DNA of 64,000 nucleotides from Telmatactis stephensoni (taxonomy: Eukaryota > Cnidaria > Anthozoa > Actiniaria > Isophelliidae). The notes beneath the pieces were generated by a model that saw only the letters and a program-made list of their open reading frames with translations, was not told where the DNA came from and made no database searches. Positions 27,001 through 40,300 of this stretch are shown here, piece by piece (within the stretch, counting starts at the first letter, position 1; each line of letters opens with the position of its first letter). Made by a program: the position numbers and the translations under genes. Location: the NCBI GenBank assembly GCA_029948255.1, contig JALIZF010001915.1:62001-126000 (forward strand). Direction: 5' to 3'.

Positions 27001-27141
27001 ATGGGTGCATTGGGAACTGTACCAAAGCGACTTGAGAAATACCTTGAAACTATGGGAGTGAGTACACCCATTGAGCTAATTCAGAGGACAGCGTTGCTTG
27101 GTACAGCTAGAATTTTGAGACAGGTGATAGAGATCACCTAA
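24013..27141 (+). CDS. Retrotransposon polyprotein: reverse transcriptase plus restriction-like endonuclease
   Basis: The frame is 1042 codons from an ATG inside the microsatellite. The first in-frame Met in unique sequence is at 24301, so the true start is uncertain and the 5' end may be slightly truncated. By residue, counted from the first Met, 150-260 are Lys/Arg-rich and helical. The RT domain spans about 330-600, with PNWKAPGHD, GNYRPITCL, IDFQKAYD, GIFQGDSLSP and the catalytic YMDD near 560. A thumb region follows. The CCHC knuckle CRMCH...H...C is near 853, and the endonuclease motif RPDLVVID...KIIDVAIPED near 937. The protein would nick the target site, reverse transcribe element RNA at the nick and integrate it. 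There is no internal stop. It is not a host gene. Confidence 0.85.
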
Positions 27142-27243
27142 GGAAATGAAAGGCAGATAGGTATTCTTTGACAGTTTGTTACTGTCCAATGCCTATGAAA
27201 TACCAGCAGAAAGATCATAAGCTGTGAATAATATTTATTTTTC
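24081..27243 (+). mobile_element. RLE-type non-LTR retrotransposon (R4/Dong-like), nearly full length
   Basis: The unit lies between (AAT)n tracts at 24018-24081 and 27244-27339. Its 5' end holds two copies of AAGGGCTGGTTTAGTGA 23 bp apart. One long open frame covers almost the whole element, followed by about 100 bp of 3' UTR. A C-terminal CCHC plus a restriction-like endonuclease places it in the early-branching non-LTR group. Insertion within TAA-type repeats is a known habit of the Dong/R4 group, so that assignment is inferred from the context. The intact frame suggests recent activity. Confidence 0.75.

Positions 27244-27339
<96 letters not shown>
27244..27339. repeat. (AAT)n microsatellite at 3' end of retrotransposon
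   Basis: About 95 bp of AAT units directly after the element's 3' UTR; either the target repeat or the element's own tail. Confidence 0.95.
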
Positions 27340-27341
<2 letters not shown>

Positions 27342-27409
27342 TACCACATGATACCTTCAAAAATTTCAGGTGAATCGAAATTTTCCTTTAGTTACACAGA
27401 CTACTCTTA

Positions 27410-27541
27410 CTAGAGTGATGGCACTTAATCCGTGAAACAAAATCTAACAGTCAGTGTCTAATAGTCTAATCAAAACAAAAGAAAACAATGGAAATAGCGT
27501 GTACTAATATCTATTTCACGGATTAACTGCCAACACTCTAG
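27410..27541. mobile_element. Short inverted-repeat element (MITE)
   Basis: Ends CTAGAGTG...CACTCTAG with ~30-bp imperfect TIRs that include TTAATCCGTGAAA. One end of a related copy is at 208-246. Confidence 0.7.
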
Positions 27542-28940
27542 TTCTGTTAAATCCACAGATATTTATTATGCACATCAACTAAAACAATTCTTTGTCAGAT
27601 TATCTGTAATACATGACAATATATTTATCAAGTATTCTTTAGCCGCCACAAGTGCGATTCACATCTTTTTCTAAACCGAAACTTTACTCAGTTATTTTTA
27701 TAATCAATGTTATTAAAGACTGTTTGTGATTGTTCATTGAATCATTGTTCTTGCATTATCTTTAGTAAAGATATGTAGAAAAGAGCAGATGTGAAAAACC
27801 CTACTAAAAACGTTCATATCGCGCTAAAACTTAAAATAAAGAACAAAAACCAAGCGTTCTACGGCCATATTTGGTAGTGATATCATCCTTCAAAAATGGC
27901 GGAATAATTTCCCCATCTACATGTTGCTCACTTTCAATTTCCAGCTGCTTATAGTGATCAAATCATGTGCCAAATGGAAAAAGAATTTTAGTTCAAAGTA
28001 ACTGACTAAATTGTGAAGACTCGGAGCCCATGCCAGGGCAATTTTCTGGTAAGGAAACGCTTGAATCGGTAACCTCGAATGCGAAGTAATTTTACAGAGA
28101 CCAGTTTTATACTTTTAAACGGACAGTCGTTATTTAAATAAATTCAAATAAACAGAAGCGCTTAGGTAGAATACTAAATACGTTGTTTATTTATTTGTTC
28201 TGAATGTGGTTTAAAGTAGCTGAAAGAGCGATAAAATTCTTTGTAAATCCACTTACAGTTTGCCTTGACGGAACTCCACATTTGGACCTGATCGTAAACT
28301 TTCTTTTCAGAGGACGAAGTTGCACTTTAGGATGCCCAAAGTCATAAAAAGTGCAAAATCTACTTCAATAATGAGTAAAATATTACAAATAAAAGCTACA
28401 AAATATATTTTATTTTGGTCAAGTTTTCATTTTCCAAATATGGTCAAAAAGCACCTTTGCCTCATTTGCATAATTTGAATATTCCGGAGCACGGGACCCG
28501 TGCTACACGTTTCAGTCCCCTTATGAGTTTCTGATTGCTGCGAGCGAGCGAAGCAGCAACACTAATCTCGACGGGATTCCTGTTTACTCAATGGCCGTTG
28601 GAGGTCTGGGCATTTTATAATGGGACTCCTTGCAAGATCGATTGCTCAACTTTCAGTCAACTAACTAGCGATGGATGATTTCGTTCCCATGAGCCATCTC
28701 GGCCGGCTCCAATTCAAAATGGCGGTCGTAGGTGCAGTGCAAATGATGATATGCATGTTTTTCAGTGACTTACCGAGCACATGGGCTTACATTCTCGTAC
28801 TCATTGCAAGAAAGAAGTTCCAGAACTCAGTTCTAGCTGGCTTTTGAGGTAAGATCAAACAATCTCTCAAGAGCAAACTATACCATCTACGTACAGAGAT
28901 GCTGTCCGGCCTTAACTAATTGCCAGATCGAGTCCATTGG
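27542..28940. other. Intergenic, nothing recognised
   Basis: AT-rich unique-looking sequence with scattered short frames. No gene, repeat family or RNA could be supported. Confidence 0.4.
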
Positions 28941-28974
28941 AGCACGGTGAGAACTGATCTAAGCCAATTAATCG

Positions 28975-29150
28975 ACTTATCGTCCATGCCATTCAGCCAA
29001 ACCGACCAAAACCACTGCCCATTGTGGCAAACAAACCGAATCAATTGTTCATTGAGGCAAACAAAACACATCAAAACAATCGTTCATTGTCAGAGAGTAT
29101 CGAGGCAAACCAACCGAAGCAATCGCCCATTGAGGCAAATAAACCGAAAG
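28975..29150. repeat. Minisatellite, ~35-bp degenerate unit
   Basis: About four imperfect units built on GAGGCAAACAAACCGA followed by AATCGTTCATTG-like sequence. The open frame across it merely reflects the repeat. Confidence 0.6.
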
Positions 29151-29384
29151 TTAAATTACTATTACCGTACCTTTTATTATAATTGACAAATAGTTTAATA
29201 ATGATTTTAGTTACTACTGTTTCTCATTATTTAGGCTTTTTCGTTTAAGCTTAAAATGTACAAGCATATTATTTCCTGTTGTCGTTATATTTTATTGCAT
29301 TTATTGTTTAGACCTTTGTACTTCCACTATTAAATAAATTTACTCGTTAAAGAAATTTATTTCTTGTTGTTGTGTTTTGTTTTG

Positions 29385-29415
29385 TTTGTGTGTGTGTGTA
29401 GGGGGGGGGGGGGGG
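29385..29415. repeat. (GT)n and poly(G) tract
   Basis: Short GT repeats are followed by about 15 consecutive G and then GCGCGG. Confidence 0.85.
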
Positions 29416-29754
29416 CGCGGTTGTAAATAAATATCAAGTACAACTACAATCTTTTGTTTCTGCTCATTAGCATCTCATTTGCATTGAATTTTTGACCTAG
29501 GCCTAAGTAATGCTATGAAGGAATAAATATGGCGATTATATCTAACAGTGTACGTTCCTCACATCTTCAGATCAAAATTTACCAAACTCCAGACACAATC
29601 ACATATACTAGCCGCATTAATTTGCAAAGACAGCTCGCAGCACTTCACTTTCTATTAGAAACATCTAGTAATATATATTTTTTAGTAAGCTAAATACTCT
29701 TAGAGTGGTTTTCATAAACCTGTGAAACAAAAGTTAATTATTAGCTGAGACCTT

Positions 29755-30045
29755 GCTGGTACCTTTTAGGGTGATTTTTTCCTCCATCAACGATTAAATA
29801 CTGGAAACAAAGATCGGATTGCACGACCATCAAATTGTTCCTATATAAATAGACACAATTGATCGCTTGATTGACTAAAATATGCAAAATGTTAAATTTA
29901 GTGTTTTTGAGTTGGTACCTTTTAGGGGTAAAAACATGTATTGCCACGCCCACCCCGGATATGACTTTGGTACCTTTTAGGGGTCATTTTTAAAATTTTC
30001 GACGAGCATCCCCGTCCTCTTATATATAGGAGTCCCCCCCCCGGG
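29755..30045. repeat. Dispersed repeat with three GGTACCTTTTAGGG motifs
   Basis: The motif occurs at about 29757, 29917 and 29970 and is followed by CCCCCCCCGGGATACTG. It resembles the CCCGGGG-type dispersed repeats at 6405 and 9260. Confidence 0.5.
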
Positions 30046-31505
30046 ATACTGATACGCTTTACTACTGAATGTAAGTCGTTGAGGATGATTCAGTCGTTTT
30101 AGAAGCACGAAGTTATTTAGTTTTGATATATTTCATCATCGATTTCCCACGTACAAGTTTAGTTATACAAGTTTATTTTCTAAGCGATGTGAGACAAGGT
30201 TAGTCATTTATAATTAATGCTGTAATCATTAAAAACAACATATTAGTTGAACTGTGATTCTTGGTATGTGTCATCATTATCCAATCAAATTTTCAGTTGA
30301 GACTAACTGGTTTTCGACCCGTTTCAATTGATTTGATATACATTTGTTACCTAGGCTACGAGTCCTATTCTGTAAACCGGGTTCCATAACCACAATGCAC
30401 AGGAATTGTCTGAAGTCTGAGGTCTGAGGTCTTGCGTCTAAAGTCTGACGTCGGACGCCTGCCGTCTGAAGTCTGAAGACCCTCAACATATTAATTGAAT
30501 TGTGATTGTATTTAGATAATTCTTGTTAAATTTCATCGTTATCCAATCAAATGTTTGACAAAACCTGGTTTTTGACGCGTTTCACAGGTATGTTTCATAG
30601 GCTAGAACTCCTATCTTTCAATCCTAGCCATATAATGTTTGTGTCCCATGTGTCTAATGTAATTTAGTATTAGTGGCAAGTGGTTTTTGAGGTGTTTAGT
30701 TTGGATCAGCGGATTTAGACGTTTCTTGTGACAGGTTTCTTTTCTAAGCGGTCAGAAAGGTTAATCATTTATAATTGTTATTGTAATCATTAATAAACGT
30801 CTCAATTGAATTGTGATTGTATTTGATAATGTATTCATATATTTCATCGTTATCCAATCAAATGTTCCTCATCGTTATCCAATCAAATGTTTGACAAATT
30901 ACTAGTTTCACATATATGTGAACAACTGTTGCTGCTGCATTGATGAAACACCAGAACAACCTGGACAGCGAACTGAAACACATTGAAGATTGTTCTACGA
31001 TATTTCAACTCCAAGCTCAATCCAGCAAGGTATTTGTTGCATTTTCCTGTGATAATGTTAAAAAAAGAAAGCCTATCTTTTCGAGTTAGTGTTTTAAAAG
31101 TAACCCGTTCAGTTTAATCTGACTGACTGAACTGTTTCGTAGAAGAAGTGGGACTCTGTAGCGACGCTTTCTAACAAAACACACTATAATGCTGCATCAG
31201 CTCAAATTAAGATTCCAAATAAGCAAAATTTAAAAATGGGAACCTAAGCGAGTGAACTAGCTTGGGCTGCTTCGGTGTTACTGATATAGCGGATACAATA
31301 AGGGATGAATTGAAATCTGTAACACTGTACAAAAAGAAAAAACTTACATTAATGACCTTTCGAGCCTAGGACTTTGGGATCATGATTTTGAAATTGTCTA
31401 AAAAAAAAGTTAAAATTAAGATACATACGGTGAAATATGATGTCCTAGAAACAGAAAAAGGAAATTAGAAAGCTAACTTTTTCTTATTCGTAGTTAAAAT
31501 AAATG

Positions 31506-31803
31506 TATATCAATATCACCGGAAATTTTTGCTCATTTCCTATGATGGGAAATATCTAGGAAATATCTAGGAAATTGCATTTTCCTAAAATAGGAACTGG
31601 ACAAAGTGTAGGAAAATACATTTTACTACATATTTCCTATCTTTTCATTTTCCTATGATAGGAAATATCTAGGGAATATGTAGGTGATGTATTTTCCTAC
31701 ATTTTGTCCAGTTCCTATCATAGAAAAATGCAATTTCCTAGATATTCCCTAGAAATTTTGATTCCCATCATGGAAAATGAGAAAAACATTTCCAGGGATA
31801 TAA
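31506..31803. repeat. Large imperfect palindrome
   Basis: A ~300-bp inverted repeat rich in GGAAATATCTAGG and its complement, with ATTTTCCTA reiterations throughout. It is non-coding and probably a foldback transposon. The G3 flank at 50690 lacks it. Confidence 0.75.
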
Positions 31804-32145
31804 AAGAATACAAATATGTAATAAAATAGTCCATCAAATATTTACTGATGTCATTTGTTCTGATGAACACCCAAAATGGTTTTTAATTAAAATTTCTGTA
31901 AACTTTTTTTAAATCTGTGACTAACTTGACATATACCTATCATTAAGGTAACATTACGATACCTGAAAACGATATGGTCGCTTGTTTGGGTGTACCGCCT
32001 CTTCTTCTTTTTTTTAGCGGTACGTGGGTGTCTTTTGTTCCTAACAACACTCATCATTCATTTTAGTGCAATTTAGATTAAAATTGATACGATACATGTT
32101 TAAGGCTCGGGGAGTTTTCGTCCACAGGGTTTTTAAAAACAAGGA

Positions 32146-32622
32146 GAATTGACGTTGAAATCAATTTGTTTTTTAACATTTAGTATTCTAGCTACTTTCG
32201 TTTTTGTCAGATTTGACTAAGAGAAACATTAGAATTTGGTTTTGTCTATTGTAAAACATCATAAAAAGAATAATTTATTTAGATAGATTTAAATGAATAT
32301 TTTACAAATTAAATAGATTATTTTAAAAATCGTAAACCAAAACTACTAATTTTTATATTCTTGAGGTGCACCATCAGGTTCGCAAAGTTCAGGACCCGGT
32401 TGTTCGAAAGCTAGGCAGTTAGCGTTAACGGTTAGCACTAAACCAGGAATAAATCAAAAGAAAACCGGGGCTTGCAGTTACTGACTGAGTGCGAGGTTTA
32501 TAATGTTTTACAATAGATAAAACCAAATTCCAATATTTCTCGTCAAATCCAACAAAAACGGAAGTAGCTAGAATACTAAATCTAGAAAACAAATTGATTT
32601 CAACGTCAATTCTGCTAGACAG
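32146..32622. repeat. Foldback element with ~115-bp arms
   Basis: The left arm (32146-32266) and right arm (32505-32622) are near-complementary, for example TAGTATTCTAGCTACTTTCG and CGGAAGTAGCTAGAATACTA. The loop is about 240 bp. Confidence 0.75.
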
Positions 32623-34177
32623 AAAAATATAAATATAATAAATATAATATAAATATAATATATAATATAATATAATATAATATATATAATATGATAAATA
32701 TAATATATAATATAATATAAATATAAATATAATAATGGCCTATTAAACTCAGGCAATAAGCATTCTGTCATATGACTCTTTGACCAATTTATTTCTGTTT
32801 TTGGACGGGCGCGAGTGTCCGGGTCACGGATACTGGTTTTTCCGACCCACCTTCAAAATAGGCACCCCGTCACATGACTATTTCCAAATGTGTTCTTGAG
32901 AGGACAAGTAACGTATTTAAAAGCAGTCTTGTGTCGTGTGTAAAACAAATAAACCAATAAAATGCATGTAGTGTTGTCTGGTTTTTGTGGCAGGTAATTC
33001 CTCATTTAGGAATGGTGATTTTTGCACAATTGCACTCCATCGTCGATCGAATACAATCGGAAAGTTGTACTTTGGGCACTCAATGGAACTCTTGTTACCT
33101 TTCACCCGTCAGGGGGACACATGGAGGCAATCCTCCCCTACTTTGGCAAAAAAGAAATGATCATTTTGATTTTCAATTATTAAAACAATCGATTTTGAAA
33201 AATATTTTAAAGAAATCATGTTTATTTTATGATATTTATAAAAAGATTAAAAAAGACTAAATTCCGATATTTCTCTCGGCCAAATCCATAAAAAGAGGTA
33301 CAAAACTTGATAACTGTGAATACAAAAATTAAAAAAATGAAAAATTTATTTCAACATCATTTTCCTGTTTTCTTTCTAAGAGAATTCTTGATAAAAACCT
33401 CCCGAGAACCAATGTAAACATATCTCTATAAATATTTGAAGTCTATTCCATATTTGGGCAAGCATTATCTTATTTGAAAGTCACGTAGATTTGTTTTTGT
33501 TGATTTTCCTGCAATTTGGAGCTCCAAACTGTCAAAATTCCATCCAAACTTGCAGATATTGTAGCGATAAATCACATTATCCGCCATCTTGAAATTAGCT
33601 TAGAAACCTAGCTTTTTGGTAAACAGGAAACCCAATAGTAGAAACACAGGAAGACCGCACGAACGACATAATATGCCTGACGGCTCGCAGCAAAACTGAT
33701 AACTGAAATTGATACATATTTAATTTAAAGATGCAAAACGGAAAAAATACAAAAATAAAAAATTGATTTGAACCACAATTTTCAAGTTTTCTTTCCGAAA
33801 GATAATGAAATGGACGAAAACCGAAACATCTCCGCAACGGCCTGTCCCTAACAATAATATATGGAATATTGATTTGGAATCAGTTACAATAAATTAAAAA
33901 TAAATATGATCGCCATTGCGCTCCGATCCAGGAAATGTACTTTTTTTGGCAAGTTCTTATCGTACAACGCTCATTTTATCGGTATTTCGCTCACTTATTG
34001 CCTGCCGACCACATGGAAATACTCTGATATTGCAACACTGCAACAGATCAACCAATCGGCTTCCAGATCAACTTAAATTTTCAGCTCAGGTTATATATCA
34101 TCTCTTTCTGCTAATTATTTATCTCTTTTCGTTGTGGCATAGCATTGCAAATATCACAGAAAAACAAAGCCTTCCCG

Positions 34178-34189
34178 ATTATATAGTGA
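34178..34189 (+). promoter_or_regulatory. Putative TATA element of G2
   Basis: GATTATATAGTG lies about 65 bp before the start codon. The surrounding segment (AAAACAAAGCCTTCCC upstream) is conserved before G3, which supports a core promoter with a short 5' UTR. Confidence 0.45.
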
Positions 34190-34246
34190 CTCACAATGCA
34201 TTTGTCAATTTTCCTTCGTTTTTTTTTGTTAGATCTTGTAGCCGCA

Positions 34247-34304
34247 ATGAGAAGAAGAAGGGTTCTTTTGCTTTTGCTGGTTGTAATAGCTGTAAAAGCC
34301 GAAG
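34247..34304 (+). CDS. G2 exon 1: signal peptide
   Basis: This exon starts at ATG and encodes four Arg, then a Leu/Val-rich core of about 12 residues ending AVKA, a typical signal peptide with a cleavage site before Glu. It ends in phase 1 at donor G|gttaga. The start is chosen because the same exon and context (GCCGCAATGA) are conserved in G3. Confidence 0.8.
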
Positions 34305-37300
34305 GTTAGAAATAATGCATGTCTTACTAAATTATTGCGTGACTTTGTTGGGCTAGCTTTCACACACATTCTCGACTTGGACTTATCATAGAACCGAATT
34401 TATAAGAAAAACCTTTCTTAACAGTTTCAGGATTTAAAAGCAAGATGGACATGCTTAAGGTAATTCCGTAGAAATAAAACTAGAAATGGAATTCTCATAA
34501 AACTTCACAAGTAATAATTTTTGAGTTGCTTATTATCTCAAAAATGAAATAAAAAATGGGGGTCACCGTAGCCGTTTTTGCGCTAGATTGCTTTAATGTA
34601 CACCATCTTTTGTGTCTTGAGGGCTCAAGATTCGAAAATCACAATCGCGTCAAAAATAATTAATTTCTTGAACCTGAGCAGTGCTAGCTGACTAATATGA
34701 GCTCATTTTCTCTCTTTGAGCAATAGCCTAGTATTATGATGCAATAAATTGTTGTAAAAATGCGTTTGCTACAAGAAAGAAGGTAAAATTGGTTGATAGT
34801 ACGTGCCCTCGAAGCAGCGTGAAAGTGTAGATAGGCTGCCTTGGGGGCTTGCAGGAGGTAAAAGGCAGGACACTACTTGGGATCGAACTTGGCTTTATTC
34901 AGTGTAACGTTCAACTTCCAACTTCCAACTGAACTACTAGCTTACAATTCAATATCTTAAAAGAGTTGATGACGAGTGTTCTGAGATTGTATTTCCGTTA
35001 GCTATATCAACAGTGATTATTGTATTTAGTAATACTTAAATCTTATTGAACATAACACTTGTAAACATTGGTGTTTACTTCTAATTGTACAGGGTTATGA
35101 AAAGAAAGCTAAAAGTAATTATCGTTGAAATAGAATATTGAATGTCATCTTGACGGAGAACTTAGGAACTGATAAATCATATAATATAGATTAAATTAGA
35201 AGAGAACTCTCAATATGTGAAGTGTGTTACAATTTATATGTTTTAACATGACCAATTCATTTGACTTAGATATTAAAACAGTCAAAGTGTTATTATCAAA
35301 ATGTTCTTTTGAAGGCCAAGTTAAATAATATTCATCATCAGAGAGTTGAAACATTAAAATATAAAGTTAATGATTAACGATATTGGACATGAAATGTAGC
35401 TCTATTACAAAAGCACCTTCTGACCACACGTTTTGGAAAATATCTAAAAAACTGGAAATGGAATCTTGACTATAATCATATATATGATAGAGAACCTTAT
35501 TACCGTTGATTTGCAAAAATAAAAAGAATAGGTGCCCGTGCTCGTTTCCGCGTCACAACGCGCTAAAGTGTGAAACAAGACGTCGTAAACAGCCTGTGAC
35601 CAAAGAGGACTAAGGCGAGTAACCACTATAGCGCCTCTTAGAGCGTGTCTGCTGTTAAAAACTTCATAAGACTAAAGCTTGCATCATTTTAAGTCAAATA
35701 TATATCTTTTACAATCGAAAAAATCAAAATAGGCTGAACTATGCTATGCGCAGTAGAGATGCGCACTGCAAAACTACGGAATTACCTTAAATCTGAGGGA
35801 GAACGAGGCTGGATGGAAAAGGTGATGACACAGGTAATTCTTCAATACCTCAACAACTAAGACTATGTTTTCAATTCCTTAGAAAAAAAGCACTCTGGTG
35901 AGCGCATGTGGCTACTGGCTTCATGCATGTAGCGGTTAACACAGACATGTTATCATTCTCTAGCACTGTATGTTGGTATTTTTTACGTATCGTTGTATAT
36001 ATCGATTGTATAGGCTGTGTAATTCTAAACAATGTAACATTGTAATTAGTGAGTAACCAATGATAAATGATTGCTTTAAAATTGCAAAAGCATAGTAGCA
36101 CTAATAGACCTCTTTACCGATATGACGGTCATCTTGAATTCTATTGTTCCAAAAGACATTATATGTATTTGCACTGTGAATTCAAGATGGCCATCATATC
36201 GAAAAAGGTCTATTACGGCAAATTAAATCAACCTCTTTACATCTACAAACATCGACATCGACAAACCATAATTCACACACATATATATTCATTTGTTCAT
36301 TGTTGTCATTTAAGTTGCAAAGAAATGAAGTTATTTATAATCGTGGATATGTCAACAACAAAAATTAAAATGCTCAAAGTTCCATATCATGAACTGGATT
36401 AGATCCATATCATGTATCTTCAATGTTTAAGCTTTCATTTGGTATATATTTTATTAGTCAGAGTGAAAAAAATCCCTCCATAACTTTGACGATATGTTTG
36501 GGGCACTATGATTTGCTGGGTACATTTACTGTATTTTTCCAACTGAAATAACCGGAAAGCTGTTTATAATTAATCGTCAATATCTTAAGACAAAATTAAA
36601 ATGTGAAAAGTTCCACCCAGGTCACGTATCATAAGCTTTCATTTGGTGTATGTTTTATCAGCCAGAGTCTAGTGAAAAAACTAAAGCCTCTGTCATTTTG
36701 ACGATATATGTTTGGGGTACTATCATTTAGTACATCTACTGTTCTCTACTGCATTTATCCAGCTTTGAGCCCATGGTCTACTTCCGTTTTGTGCGATAAA
36801 TCAATAGCCGTCTTCCGAGATACACTTCACTTGCCACATACAAAGGATTTAGGACGAGACTATGTGCTAAACTGCTTTTGTCTTGTTACGAATGACTGAG
36901 CTTTATGCACGTAGCCTGGTCTTGATTCTTGGATTATTGATTCTTGGATTATTGATTCATGCGCTAACGAGATTAACCCCACAGTGTTTTGCGTAGATGA
37001 ATTAATTGCGAAGATTTTGGTGCAGTTTTTTGTTACGATACATGATGATTTAGTTCAAGTATCATTTTCAAGGTTTTGATCAAGAAGCTCACCAAATATG
37101 CTTTCGCATAGCTCAGATAGATAGGCACCTCAAACTAATAGTGTCGTTGAATTGTGTCTTGAGGTTCATTCTTTGCTATCATATATTTACACCGTCAATC
37201 TTGTTTATACAGGGCAAGACAAAAGAATCAAACAATGATGAAGAACTATCAAGAACGACTCGATCCAAAAACGACCCATTCACTTGTAAGTAATTAAAGA

Positions 37301-40300
37301 CGCCGCCGGTATTTCATTTCCCCATACTGCCTTGTGCCTCTTATCTGTTAAAGTGCACCTAACCCCCTGTTATTTCCAATTTTGATTAAAAGTCCGACCA
37401 TTTCTAAGATTGTCTACGATAAAATGACTCGACTTGAATTAATGCCAAAGCTTTTACACAATTTTAAACATCGGCAAAAAGGGCTTTTGAGCTTCCTGTG
37501 GTGGCAAACCTGAGAATAGATGGCAACTTGGTTAACTATAATAGGCCATTTGCATGATGGCGTCATATACTACAACTACCAGAATGCTTTGCCCACTTTC
37601 TTTTGTAAAAGTTTAGTGCTAATTGCTTTGCTATTCTCAAAAGGGAATAAAAATCTGAATAAGAAAGAAAATTCGTAGCCGAGCATTCTGGTACGTAGTT
37701 GTAGTAAAATGACGCCATCGTGCAAATGGCCTATTCAATCGCTGAAGTGATGTAGAATTGAATACACTTTGGTTTTAGGATTAATATATTACATAACATG
37801 CAAATAATATATAATAATATGAATACAAGTCTATTTTAGCGTTTTAGATCCGTTATTGAGAATATCACGAAAAAGATAAGTAATAAGTGATTGGCTTAAG
37901 TGGTTTTTAATTTATTTCTTAATACTATTTAAGAAAATGAATTTAATTAGTTCATGAATTAGGATATTATTAAACTGTAGGATGAAGATGGAGACCATGT
38001 CCTGAGATTGGGCCTAAACCATAAGTTTATATTTAGCGTTCATCATAAGTTTTTATTCAATTTATTTATTCATTTACTTATATAAGTATGTTTTTTAAGC
38101 AGATAATTAAGTCGTTAGTATGTAAGATTAGCGGCCTTAGGCTACGCTTGTGCGCCCTATAGTGCCTCTGAGACCGCTTATTAGAGAATTCACACGTATT
38201 TATTGCCGATAATAATAATAATATATTTTTACAGGATGACCATTTCAGTTATAGAAAACTGCTATCAATATGGGTTCTATATGAAATAAATAGAAAATAA
38301 ATATAATTAATATAAAAAGGATAAAATATAAAAACTCATAAAAAGATATGAAAAACATATAAAACTATAAAATTATGTAAAATTATGCCTGGAACTGGAT
38401 AGGACACGTGACAACATTCCCTCTAAGTTTCATGATCATGCCTTGCATTATTATAAAGTAACTGGGACAGGGGCCACTAGAGGTGTGGGCCACAAGACGT
38501 GGGGTCACAGGAGGTTGTTGGAACATGCAGCCCCTATAAATGCTTGTTTTACAAAATAATCTCAATTTCTATTTGCAGATGGAGCAGTGTTTCCAAAAAT
38601 GGAAGCACTAGATCAGACTCTTACAGCAGATTTCGACACCAACGCTGCAAAACGACCCAAAAGGTGGCTTGGAAAATACAAAGAAAACTGGGATTCATAT
38701 AACTACAACGAGAGACAGGCCAAAACAATGGCATTGATATCGGCTTCAGAAAACATTCCAAAGCTTGCCAATGCAAACGAAGATCCACTTGGAGCTATTC
38801 AAGGCGGTTTAAGCATAATGGCCTCCTTAAGTCAAGTAGCGGGACCGACTGGACAACTTTTAAGCGTTGGATTCATGTTTATTTCAAGTCTTCTAGGTTT
38901 GTTTGGTCAGGGTAAAAAGAAAAAGTCCATTGGCGAAATTGTACGTGAACAAATCAATGAGGCGTTGGCAGAATTTCACGAACAGCTCATTTCTGACGAA
39001 GCTGGAGCGGCAGTTTTTGCTTTCAGAGTCTCTAAAGCTTTTGTTGATGGAGTTGGACAAGATCATGATAAAATCAGCGATTCAGATGTTGATGGTCTCC
39101 TTTCCAATGTTCCCGTTCTTAGTGGGGTGAGAGTTATGGGGCTGCTTGCGACACAAATACACAACATTGCAAAAGAAAATAACCTGAACAATGCCAACAA
39201 GTGTTTCAAATACATAGAACTGTATTTTCACCTAAGTACTGTGAGGCATATGATAATGTCCCAAGTAATTGGACTGATCCCTGCTTCCAAAGGTGTTTTT
39301 ATCAGTGGTTATAAAAATGCTCAGCAAGAACTTCTTGACGCTACCCGGGAACTGATCGAGTTTCTTCTTGATCCCACAAAAAAGAGCAAACTCATGCCGT
39401 ACTTTGATGGTGAAAAATACAATTTTACAACTTCGTACATGAGGGAGGCCCTAAACATTCCAAGACCAAACCATTTTCCTGGTTCAGATTACTGCATTAC
39501 TGCCTTTGGATGGGGGCAAAACTACTTAGGCAAATTCTATGAGAGTTATGTGCGTCCAAGTATGAATTATCCAATAGCCGAAGTGTCCGGAGAAGCGTAT
39601 TGTAAATGGAAGCTTCTGTCCCATGATAACAATCTCTTTAGTATTACAAGCGAAGATGGTATGCTGTCCTACGATGAAGATGATTATGGATCAGTGTTGA
39701 CCATAGAGACAAACGACCCAGCTCTATGGGAGCTTGTTTCGGCTGGGGGATCAAATTATTGGTAGGATTACGTAATTAATTAATGATTGATTATTTTGCA
39801 TTCGATCACACAATTCTATCGCGCAGAATGGTAGGTCAAACTTACTTTTTATTTAATTAAAACATCTCAATATAAAGAAATTGGCTCTAGGTACACTCAT
39901 TCAAAAGATTGCGAGAGTTTTATTTTAAAGTAAAAACAAAATGCACATTTGGCTTGGTGTGAGACGGAAGATGAACGGAACAACTGAGCCTCCATTTATT
40001 ACAGGATCTTCCAAAAAACCTTTAATTTTACCTTAGTTGAATTTTACCTTAGTTAAATTTTACCTTAGTTTGAATATATAGCGCCCTGTTTTTGTTTGAT
40101 TGTTTTTGAATGGAAAAGTATCAAAGCCAGCTGTTCAAGACCTGATTTCAGAGAAATAGTTTAAGGTCGTAGAAACAATCTACAATCGGCCAAAAAATGA
40201 GCCAAAAATGAGCTTTGCATTTGAAATAACACCTTTGTCGGTTGCAAAAATAGAAAATACCAAACAAAACAAAATCAAAACAAACCTATTATATTCCTGT

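Larger units (their letters stand above)
30060..33915. other. 5' flank of G2, paralogous to 5' flank of G3
   Basis: Blocks here align in order with 48465-53900: CAGTCGTTTTAG at the start, the TCTGAAGTCTGAGGTCTGAG reiterations at 30410-30480, a possible exon near 30910-31030, and the TTTTTGGACG...CGTCAC-TGACTATT block at 32800-32905. Large palindromic insertions interrupt the alignment at 31506-31803, 32146-32622 and about 32910-33890. (TATAA)n-like sequence lies at 32625-32735. No gene is certain. Confidence 0.55.

Noticed and set aside
28975..29150. CRISPR-like array
   Set aside because: The ~35-bp units are degenerate with no unique spacers, and the genome is eukaryotic.
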